Assembly: GCA_947446935.1 (NCBI GenBank)
Contig: CANFIV010000118.1
Span: 1-5,727, forward strand
Direction: 5' to 3'
Source of the DNA: Sphingomonadaceae bacterium
GTDB taxonomy: Bacteria; Pseudomonadota; Alphaproteobacteria; Sphingomonadales; Sphingomonadaceae
Length of the DNA stretch: 5,727 nucleotides
Numbering within the stretch: the stretch's first letter is position 1; every line of letters begins with the position of its first letter. The notes under the pieces are model-generated. The model was given only the letters and a program-made list of their open reading frames with translations, made no database searches and was not told the origin of the DNA. A program made the translations under genes and the position numbers. Below are positions 1 through 4,808 of this stretch, in pieces.

Positions 1-10
1 GAACAGCCTG

Positions 11-31
11 GCCCCGTGTCAAGCACGGGGC
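11..31. repeat. Short perfect palindrome, probable dispersed intergenic repeat
   Basis: Arms GCCCCGTG (11-18) and CACGGGGC (24-31) are exact inverted complements around a 5-base loop, TCAAG. No T-tract follows on the plus strand (the next bases are GACGGAAG), so it is a poor intrinsic terminator. From memory, near-identical palindromes with a TCAAG or CTTGA loop are scattered between genes in sphingomonad genomes. That makes a REP-like element the best reading, but only one copy is visible here, so the repeat status is inferred. Confidence 0.5.
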
Positions 32-91
32 GACGGAAGATAAGGTCAACTTAAAGTCATCAGAGTCTAGCATCCCGGGTATCCGGACCAG

Positions 92-133
92 ATCGAGGGT
101 TACACAAGTTACACCGTGTAACCCTCGATTTTT
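92..133 (+). terminator. Rho-independent terminator, plus strand
   Basis: A perfect 14-bp stem forms between 92-105 (ATCGAGGGTTACAC) and 116-129 (GTGTAACCCTCGAT) with a 10-base loop, and a run of five T covers 129-133. The T-tract lies on the plus-strand side only, so this should end a plus-strand transcript that enters from left of the window. The loop carries a second copy of GTTACAC (108-114). An alternative, tighter hairpin with 116-122 is therefore possible. Confidence 0.8.
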
Positions 134-301
134 GCTGTTTAATCACTGATAAATCGAAGTAATATCCAGTCAAAGTGACAGGACACGTTGCGGCCGCAAA
201 AAATCTGCGCGCCTGATCCACAATGGCAAAGAGCACGGCCGATAGGCCTTTGCGCCTTGTGCCAAATCTTCGCGATGTAGGAAAATGCGGCGTTCGTGAT
301 G

Positions 302-331
302 GGTCCGAGATGCCGCTCCGCACCTCGGACC
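302..331 (-). terminator. Hairpin downstream of the acyl-CoA dehydrogenase operon, weak terminator candidate
   Basis: Arms GGTCCGAG (302-309) and CTCGGACC (324-331) pair perfectly over 8 bp. After one mismatch, three more pairs (311-313 with 320-322) extend the stem. The structure begins 11 bases after the dehydrogenase stop codon on the minus strand, where a 3' end would be expected. No T-tract follows directly on the minus strand; the nearest is TTTT about 15 bases further on. It may act as an mRNA 3' stabiliser or a Rho-assisted terminator rather than a classic intrinsic one. Confidence 0.45.
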
Positions 332-342
332 TGAAGCCTGCC

Positions 343-1644
343 CTACCCGAACATCCCCTTCCGCGGCCCCAGATAGCCGAACAGATACGCGCCCACCTTG
401 CGCATCTGGATTTCCTCCGCGCCTTCGGTGATGCGGTAGCGGCGGTGGTGGCGGTAGATGTGTTCAAAGGGTTTGTGGCGCGAATAGCCGATGCCGCCGT
501 GGACCTGCATCGCGCGGTCTGCCGCTTCGCAGACCAGCCGGTTCGCCCAGTAATTGCACATCGAGACCTTGTCCGAGAGCTCGCGCTCAATGCGCTTGTG
601 ACCGCCTTCCTCGGCTTCGAGACGATCCATGTCCCACGCCGTCTTGCGGATCAGCAGGCGCAGCATCTCGCACTGGGTGGCCAGCTCCACCAGCGGGAAC
701 TGGATCGCCTGGTTGCGCGCCAGCTCCTCGCCGAAGGGCTTGCGCTCGCGCGCGTAGCGCACCGATTCCTCGATGCAGAACGTCGCCGCGCCGAGTGATG
801 AGGCCGCCTGCCGGATGCGGTTCTGGTGCACGAAGCTCTGCGCAATGGCGAGCCCGCCGCCTTCTGGCCCGAGCATGGCGCTTTCCGGCACCCAGACATT
901 GGTGAGCGAAAGGCGCGGGTGGTCCGTCGGCATGTTGAAGGTCCACAGGTATTCCTCGATCACCAGCCCTTCGGTGGGGTTGGGCACGAGCAGGCAGGTG
1001 ATCCCCTTCGCATTGCCGGGCTCGCCCGCCGTGCGCGCGAAGACCGCGCAGTGGCTGGCGATGTGCATGCCGGTGATCCACATCTTCTCACCATCGATCC
1101 GCCAGCCCGGCACGCCATCGCGGGTTTCACGCACCGCGCGGGTTTCCATGTGCGTCGCATCGGAGCCATGGCGCGCTTCGGTGAGGCCGAAGGACACGCG
1201 GCGGGTGCGCGCGAAGCCGCCGAGGATGAACTCCTCCTGCTGCTCGGGCGTGCCGAAATGCTCGAACATGTTCACGAACGGGAAGTTTCCGACAATCGAG
1301 TGCTCGTTCTGCAGATCGTTATGCAGGCCGAGGCCCTTCTGCGTGAAGTGATCGCGGATCACCGCCATCCAGAGGTTCTTGCCATCCTTGCCGCCGTATT
1401 TCTTGGGCGCGGAAAAGCGCCAGTGGCCGGCAGCATCGGCTCGGCGCGTGGCTTCGATCAGCAGGGCCTCCCATTCATGGCGCGGCAGGCCTTGGTTCTC
1501 GAAATCGGTGCGCGCATATTCGCGGCGATGGTCGAAAAAGCGGATATTGTCGTCCGCCTGTTCGAGCGGTTTAATCTCGCGTTCGATGAAGCCATCGAGT
1601 TCGCCTAGATAGGCGACGAGGTCTTCCGGCAGGTCGAAGTTCAT
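343..1644 (-). CDS. Acyl-CoA dehydrogenase family protein (LvaC/ACAD10-11 type context)
   Basis: This 433-residue flavoenzyme has the usual acyl-CoA dehydrogenase length. The FAD/substrate signature GLTEARHGSDATH is at residues 153-165, KMWITG is at 187-192 and QVHGGIG is at 380-386. The likely catalytic glutamate is E407 in ITEGAEE, at the position of the MCAD active-site glutamate. By family knowledge it should bind FAD and act on an acyl-CoA in the cytoplasm. No signal peptide or membrane segment is visible. The ATG at 1644 overlaps the TGA of the upstream kinase (ATGA at 1641-1644). GGGAG (1653-1657) lies 8 bases before it, so this start is preferred over the upstream in-frame TTG at 1659. 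The pairing with a phosphotransferase suggests a role with phosphorylated 4-hydroxyacyl-CoA, as for LvaC and ACAD11, rather than ordinary beta-oxidation. That role is inferred. A plain medium-chain or branched-chain dehydrogenase remains possible. Confidence 0.93.
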   Translation of the reverse strand: MNFDLPEDLVAYLGELDGFIEREIKPLEQADDNIRFFDHRREYARTDFENQGLPRHEWEALLIEATRRADAAGHWRFSAPKKYGGKDGKNLWMAVIRDHFTQKGLGLHNDLQNEHSIVGNFPFVNMFEHFGTPEQQEEFILGGFARTRRVSFGLTEARHGSDATHMETRAVRETRDGVPGWRIDGEKMWITGMHIASHCAVFARTAGEPGNAKGITCLLVPNPTEGLVIEEYLWTFNMPTDHPRLSLTNVWVPESAMLGPEGGGLAIAQSFVHQNRIRQAASSLGAATFCIEESVRYARERKPFGEELARNQAIQFPLVELATQCEMLRLLIRKTAWDMDRLEAEEGGHKRIERELSDKVSMCNYWANRLVCEAADRAMQVHGGIGYSRHKPFEHIYRHHRRYRITEGAEEIQMRKVGAYLFGYLGPRKGMFG

Positions 1645-2987
1645 TGGTCGGTCTCCCAAAGAGCGCGGGCCTGTGCCAGCGCGGGGTATTTCGGCATATC
1701 GGCGGCAAGCGTATCGAGCGCGCGGCGGCGCAACGTGGCAAGAAGGCCCGGTTCAGCGAGCGTGGTCGCTCCGCTAAGGATCGCCTCGCTCAGCGGCTTG
1801 TCGTGCGGCGAGGGGCGCGCGGCGAGTTCGCGGCGCACGATGCCAAGGGCATTCTGTGCGACGGCGAGTTCGAAGCGCTCGCGCCCGGCCATATGCGGCT
1901 TGACCGTGGTAGCGAGCCATTCGGAAATTGCGGTGAGAATTTCAGCTGCGGAGGGCTCACCTTCACCCGGCTCTTGCGGATTGGCGGACGGCGGCAACGG
2001 GCCCGCGCGCTCGGCTTCCGGCGCGTCGGCTTCAAGGAGGAGCAGCAGGTCGAGGTCCTGCTCCGCCGCACGCCGCGCAACGACAACACGTTCGAGCGAA
2101 CGATCCGCGCCGCTGCGCCAGCCCCTGCCCATGGACAACGCCGACAGTGCCCACCAGACCGTGCGGTAGATCAGCCAGAAGCGGAAACGCGCCGGATCAA
2201 ACGCCGCGCCTCCCGCCGCTAAATAAGCGCGCGCCAGATCGGCCACCGAGCCCAGCCCGAAGCCCTGCTTGTCCAGCCGCCCGAAGCGCCACACGGTCAT
2301 GCAGCCGAACGCGAGATCTTCGTGCGCATCGCCCAAATGGGCGAGTTCCCAATCGAGCACGCCGCTGAGGTGACCCCCATCGACCATGATATTGCCGATG
2401 CGCAGATCGCCATGGAGCACGACAAGCGGCGCGGGCGGCGACAGGTTGGCACGCAGCCACGCCAGCCCAAGCGCGATGGGAGGCCGATCTCCCCCTGCCT
2501 CCTGGAACTGCGCGGCCAGCGCCTCGACCCCGGCGGCGGGTTCCAGCACAGGCAGAAACGGAAGGTCCGCAGGGTCGAGCGCGTGAACCCCCGCCATGGC
2601 GGCGGCGATCTCGTCCAGCAGCGCGGGCGGCGAAGACAGCGCGTTTTCCGGATCGGGCGAACCGGACACGCAGCGCATGATGAAGCCGAGGCCGAGATCA
2701 TCCTCGTCCGTCAATTCGGCCACGACTTCGGGTGCGATCACTCCACCCGCGCGCGCGCAGCGGATCACGGCAGCTTCCTTGGCCATATCGAGCTGGCGGC
2801 CTGCGACCCATTCAGCAGAGGGCGCCCGCCGCAGCACAAAAGCTTCGTCGCCCAAACTGAACAACCAGCTCTGCATATTGGCGCCGCCAGAGAGGCGCTG
2901 TAGCCCGGATACAGCCCCATGACGACCGGTCCGCGCCATCACGCGTGCAAGTCCATCGGCCAGGGTTTCATGCAGGCTTTCTGCCAT
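1641..2987 (-). CDS. Phosphotransferase (APH fold) fused to a C-terminal DUF6285-like domain
   Basis: This 448-residue protein has two parts. Residues 1 to about 310 form an aminoglycoside-phosphotransferase/kinase-like fold. It has a glycine-rich loop LSGGANMQSW (32-41), FVLRR (50-54) on the nucleotide-binding strand, and a helix-C glutamate in DMAKEAA (E71). The catalytic loop HGDLRIGN (192-199, D194 and N199) and the metal-binding LDWE (D212) follow. A Pro/Glu-rich linker (about 319-345) joins a helical domain (346-448) that I recognise as resembling DUF6285. In the LvaA and ACAD10/11 families this kinase phosphorylates a hydroxyacyl-CoA at the 4-position, and LvaA needs a small partner, LvaB. 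The C-terminal domain may be that partner in fused form. Antibiotic resistance is unlikely given the dehydrogenase partner. The ATG at 2987 is preferred over the TTG at 3017 because GAGAGGAG (2991-2998) lies just upstream. Confidence 0.9.
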   Translation of the reverse strand: MAESLHETLADGLARVMARTGRHGAVSGLQRLSGGANMQSWLFSLGDEAFVLRRAPSAEWVAGRQLDMAKEAAVIRCARAGGVIAPEVVAELTDEDDLGLGFIMRCVSGSPDPENALSSPPALLDEIAAAMAGVHALDPADLPFLPVLEPAAGVEALAAQFQEAGGDRPPIALGLAWLRANLSPPAPLVVLHGDLRIGNIMVDGGHLSGVLDWELAHLGDAHEDLAFGCMTVWRFGRLDKQGFGLGSVADLARAYLAAGGAAFDPARFRFWLIYRTVWWALSALSMGRGWRSGADRSLERVVVARRAAEQDLDLLLLLEADAPEAERAGPLPPSANPQEPGEGEPSAAEILTAISEWLATTVKPHMAGRERFELAVAQNALGIVRRELAARPSPHDKPLSEAILSGATTLAEPGLLATLRRRALDTLAADMPKYPALAQARALWETDQ

Positions 2988-2990
2988 CCG

Positions 2991-2998
2991 CTCCTCTC
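2991..2998 (-). promoter_or_regulatory. Ribosome binding site that decides the kinase start
   Basis: On the minus strand, GAGAGGAG sits 3 bases before the ATG at 2987; its AGAGG part leaves a 5-base spacing. The alternative in-frame TTG at 3017 would add ten residues (MPATGSREER) that do not look like part of the kinase fold. Confidence 0.65.
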
Positions 2999-3038
2999 GG
3001 CTGCCCGTGGCGGGCAATCTCGTTCGTGTTCGCCCAAG

Positions 3039-3067
3039 ACTATCCTTAATCGGGCGGTTAATGTCCA
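3039..3067 (-). promoter_or_regulatory. Sigma-70-like promoter for the kinase/dehydrogenase operon
   Basis: Read on the minus strand, a -35 element TGGACA (3062-3067, five of six consensus bases) and a -10 element GATAGT (3039-3044, four of six) are separated by exactly 17 bases. Transcription would begin near 3032, leaving a leader of about 45 bases before the ATG at 2987. The spacing, position and orientation all fit. The -35/-10 match alone could arise by chance in DNA of this size. Confidence 0.5.
3046..3061. promoter_or_regulatory. Imperfect palindrome in the promoter spacer, candidate operator
   Basis: TTAATCGG (3046-3053) faces GCGGTTAA (3054-3061). The TTAA ends pair perfectly, the inner C3051-G3056 and G3052-C3055 pairs hold, and there is one T/G mismatch. 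The element fills the 17-base spacer of the promoter at 3039-3067. A dimeric repressor bound there would block RNA polymerase. No regulator gene is in the window, so the bound protein is unknown. Confidence 0.35.
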
Positions 3068-3155
3068 GCGATCCCGCGCATGGAGGCGATCACGACAGGC
3101 CGCGCCCACGGCGCGACCGTTCGCGCAAAGGAGTCTTGCGCCGTATTCACAATCA

Positions 3156-3169
3156 GTTAGGCTGCTAAC
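3156..3169. promoter_or_regulatory. Short inverted repeat upstream of the beta-lactamase-like gene
   Basis: GTTAG (3156-3160) and CTAAC (3165-3169) are exact inverted complements around GCTG. They lie 35 bases before the start of the serine hydrolase gene. A poor plus-strand promoter match (TTGCGC at 3136-3141, TAGGCT at 3158-3163, 16-base spacer) overlaps it. The repeat could be an operator or a transcript-leader hairpin. With 5-bp arms it could also be chance. Confidence 0.25.
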
Positions 3170-3203
3170 GCGAATGTAACTGGTGGGAAGCTAAGAGACG
3201 TTC

Positions 3204-4181
3204 ATGGCACTCCGCAGAATCAGCATGAACAAATGGATCGCTGCGGCCCTGTGGTGCGCGGCACCCGTTCTGTTTGTGGCCGCACCAGCGCAGGCCCGTC
3301 AGAGCGTTTCGCTGCAGAGCCAGCGCGATCTGGCCATTGAACAACAGGTTTCCGCGATCGTCGCGCAAAGCCGCGGGCGCATCGGCGTGGCGGCGGTCGA
3401 TCTCGACGGTGGTGGCCAGATCATGATCAACGGCGACATGCCGTTCCCGATGGCAAGCACGGCGAAAGTTGCGGTGGCAGCCACGTATCTTGCCGGGGTC
3501 GAGCAAGGCCGGCTTCGGCTGGACCAGTCGTTCCCGATGATGGTGCCCGTATCGGAATCGCAGGATGACCGCGGGCCGGTGGCGGCAGTGCGGGCCGGTG
3601 AGGTCATGACTGCGCAAAGCCTGATGGAACTCAGCATCACGCGCAGCGACAACCACGCCACCGATGGCCTGATCGCCGCAGTCGGCGGTATCGGTTCGGT
3701 GAACATCTGGCTCAGCCGGATCGGCATCAGCGGACAGCACCTTGATCACACAATGGCAACCCTGGTGCGTGATGACGGTCGGATCAATCCGGCCACCACG
3801 ATCGACACGCGCACAAGCAGCACGCCGCGCGCGATGGCGAGCTTGCTTGCAGCGATCGACCGGGGCGGCGCGCTGAGCCCGGAAAGCCGTGCGGTCCTCC
3901 TCGATACCATGACCCGCACCAGCACCGGCAAGAACCGGATTCGCAGCGGGCTGCCCGAAGGCGTGGTTTTTGCGCACAAGACCGGGACGCTGGCCGGGGT
4001 GACCGATGATGTCGGGATCGTGCGCCTGCCCGATGGCCGGCATCTTGCCATGGCCATTTTCGTGACAGGGCCCGAAGGCCACACCGCACATGCGGCGATG
4101 ATCGCGCAAATCGCGCGCGTGCTCTATGATGGCTACAGCCAGCCGCTGCCGCTCAGCGGAATTGAGACAGCACGCCGCTGA
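3204..4181 (+). CDS. Exported class A beta-lactamase-fold serine hydrolase lacking the omega-loop glutamate
   Basis: This 325-residue precursor begins with a Sec-type signal peptide: basic start, hydrophobic WIAAALWCAAPVLFVAA, and likely cleavage after AQA at residue 31. It is therefore probably periplasmic. The active-site motifs of penicillin-recognising enzymes are present: S85-T-A-K88, S148-D-N150 and K259-T-G261 in HKTGT. The phrase TGKNRIRSGLPEG before HKTGT is typical of class A enzymes. Between SDN and KTG the only glutamates are E227 and E252, both outside the omega loop. The position equivalent to Glu166 falls on D191 in VRDDGRIN when N195 is taken as Asn170, or on M184 if the alignment is anchored on L180-D181 instead. 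The loop is about seven residues longer than in TEM. Class A enzymes need Glu166 for deacylation, so strong beta-lactamase activity is doubtful. A penicillin-binding, peptidase or esterase role is possible. The ATG at 3204 follows a weak AAGAGA; ATG 3225 (residue 8) is an alternative start with the same mature protein. Confidence 0.9.
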   Translation: MALRRISMNKWIAAALWCAAPVLFVAAPAQARQSVSLQSQRDLAIEQQVSAIVAQSRGRIGVAAVDLDGGGQIMINGDMPFPMASTAKVAVAATYLAGVEQGRLRLDQSFPMMVPVSESQDDRGPVAAVRAGEVMTAQSLMELSITRSDNHATDGLIAAVGGIGSVNIWLSRIGISGQHLDHTMATLVRDDGRINPATTIDTRTSSTPRAMASLLAAIDRGGALSPESRAVLLDTMTRTSTGKNRIRSGLPEGVVFAHKTGTLAGVTDDVGIVRLPDGRHLAMAIFVTGPEGHTAHAAMIAQIARVLYDGYSQPLPLSGIETARR

Positions 4182-4206
4182 ATTTCCTGTTTATGGCTTG
4201 AGAAGT

Positions 4207-4239
4207 GGCGCGGCGGATCCGATCCGGTAGCGCCTTTTT
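4207..4239 (+). terminator. Rho-independent terminator of the serine hydrolase gene
   Basis: GGCGC (4207-4211) pairs with GCGCC (4230-4234). Inside it, CGGATC (4214-4219) faces GATCCG (4221-4226), giving a compound hairpin. A run of five T follows at 4235-4239. It starts 26 bases after the stop codon of the beta-lactamase-like gene on the same strand, so its assignment is straightforward. Confidence 0.8.
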
Positions 4240-4242
4240 GCT

Positions 4243-4254
4243 GTGCACGTGCAC
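4243..4254. repeat. Perfect 12-bp palindrome, tandem GTGCAC
   Basis: GTGCACGTGCAC is its own reverse complement and is also two tandem copies of the palindrome GTGCAC. It lies between the plus-strand terminator (4207-4239) and the minus-strand terminator (4265-4299), where no transcript from the flanking genes needs a signal. Its function is unknown; it may be a protein site or chance. Confidence 0.4.
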
Positions 4255-4264
4255 CACAACGAAG

Positions 4265-4299
4265 AAAGGGCACGACCGCTTGCGCAGTCGTGCCCTTCT
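4265..4299 (-). terminator. Rho-independent terminator of the lipoprotein gene
   Basis: AAGGGCACGAC (4266-4276) pairs perfectly with GTCGTGCCCTT (4287-4297) over 11 bp, with a 10-base loop. The stem can be lengthened by a few pairs if one A is bulged. On the minus strand the stem runs into TTTCTTCGTT, a U-rich tail, so it should end the leftward transcript of the small lipoprotein gene. On the plus strand the tail is only CTAACTG, so rightward termination would be weaker. Confidence 0.75.
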
Positions 4300-4307
4300 A
4301 ACTGTAA

Positions 4308-4325
4308 CCAACCTTTGAAGGTTGG
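4308..4325 (-). other. Hairpin immediately after the lipoprotein stop codon
   Basis: CCAACCTT (4308-4315) and AAGGTTGG (4318-4325) are exact inverted complements around TG. In RNA this is a 7-bp stem with a four-base loop. On the minus strand it begins 2 bases after the TAA (4328-4330) and lies just ahead of the terminator hairpin at 4265-4299. No T-tract follows it, so it is more likely a 3' stabilising or auxiliary structure than a terminator in its own right. Confidence 0.6.
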
Positions 4326-4327
4326 AA

Positions 4328-4519
4328 TTACATCTTCGCTGCTTCGCTCGAAGCATCAGCAGCCGGAGCGCTGGCGTCCGAAGCGTCGGCAGCCGGAGCG
4401 TCGGTAGCAGCATCCGATTCCACAGTGGCTTCGGTGGCAGGAGCTTCAGCCGGCTTTTCCGAGCAACCGGCGAGAGCAAAGGCAGTGCCGGCGACGGCGG
4501 CGAGGAGGAGCTTGCGCAT
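4328..4519 (-). CDS. Small Ala/Asp-rich lipoprotein, function unknown
   Basis: This 63-residue protein has a typical lipoprotein signal: basic MRK, hydrophobic LLLAAVAGTAFALAG, and a lipobox L16-A17-G18-C19. After lipidation at C19 only 44 residues remain. These are mostly Ala, Asp, Glu, Ser, Thr and Pro, with an imperfect internal repeat (two copies of APAADAS near the end). The mature part is acidic and probably disordered. The residue after the Cys is Ser, so outer-membrane sorting would be expected under the usual +2 rule. AGGGA lies about 11 bases before the ATG at 4519. Codon bias, the complete signal and the downstream terminator support a real gene. The low-complexity tail gives no function. 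Similar short Ala-rich lipoproteins occur next to housekeeping genes in related bacteria. Confidence 0.75.
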   Translation of the reverse strand: MRKLLLAAVAGTAFALAGCSEKPAEAPATEATVESDAATDAPAADASDASAPAADASSEAAKM

Positions 4520-4665
4520 GCGTTACAATCCCTGGATTGAAGTGGACCGCGCCGGGCCCGCAGCCCGCCGCAAAGCCTACTCTGGCGGTAGACTTCTCGC
4601 CTCAATTAATCGGCAAATCATCGCCTTGCAAGCCTTAGACGCACCAAAGCCGTTTCGATGGCTAT

Positions 4666-4694
4666 ATCTTACGGAATATCAAAGGTTTTTGCAA
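4666..4694 (-). promoter_or_regulatory. Possible promoter for the lipoprotein gene
   Basis: On the minus strand, TTGCAA (4689-4694) and TAAGAT (4666-4671) are 17 bases apart, each matching four of six consensus bases. It sits in the AT-rich part of the gap before polA. The implied leader of about 140 bases is long, so a nearer start point that I could not recognise is equally possible. I found no convincing plus-strand promoter for polA in the same gap. Confidence 0.25.
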
Positions 4695-4808
4695 TTGTGT
4701 GACAGACTCAAATCACCTTTGCAGGCATGGTGAATCGGGTGTGGGTATGTTGCATTGCCGCAAGGCGAAGCGCTTTCGTCGAAAGGGCCGAGCGGCTACC
4801 ACCTGCGC

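Larger units (their letters stand above)
1..342. other. Non-coding region left of the acyl-CoA dehydrogenase operon
   Basis: I find no convincing gene in these bases. Open frames that cross the region continue into the antisense of the dehydrogenase gene and look like composition artefacts. The region contains three secondary-structure elements listed separately: a palindrome at 11-31, a terminator at 92-133 and a hairpin at 302-331. The part from 134 to 187 is relatively AT-rich. It is followed by a perfect 12-bp palindrome, TTGCGGCCGCAA (188-199), which runs straight into an A-tract. I could not build a convincing promoter from the AT-rich part on either strand. Confidence 0.7.

Noticed and set aside
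188..199. TTGCGGCCGCAA palindrome as a terminator
   Set aside because: It is followed by an A-tract, not a T-tract, on the plus strand. On the minus strand the T-tract lies before the palindrome, so neither orientation fits.
223..798. Plus-strand open frame of 191 codons crossing the 3' end of the acyl-CoA dehydrogenase gene
   Set aside because: Almost all of it is antisense to a well-supported gene. The product has no recognisable motif, and long antisense frames are expected in GC-rich DNA.
826..1608. Plus-strand open frame of 260 codons opposite the dehydrogenase
   Set aside because: It is wholly antisense to the dehydrogenase, whose signatures are clear. No ribosome binding site or protein family is evident.
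1645..1659. Upstream in-frame TTG start (1659) for the acyl-CoA dehydrogenase
   Set aside because: The ATG at 1644 has a well-spaced GGGAG and an ATGA overlap with the kinase stop. The five extra residues come from the ribosome binding site region.
1641..2987. Aminoglycoside resistance kinase
   Set aside because: The fold is shared, but coupling to an acyl-CoA dehydrogenase and the extra C-terminal domain point to the acyl-CoA-linked kinase group.
3165..4109. Minus-strand open frame of 314 codons opposite the beta-lactamase-like gene
   Set aside because: The product is rich in His, Arg and Asp in the pattern of an antisense shadow, while the plus strand has a signal peptide and all three active-site motifs.
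4153..4605. Minus-strand open frame of 150 codons around the small lipoprotein gene
   Set aside because: It runs through both terminators in another frame. The lipoprotein frame inside it has a full signal peptide and lipobox, which explains the region better.
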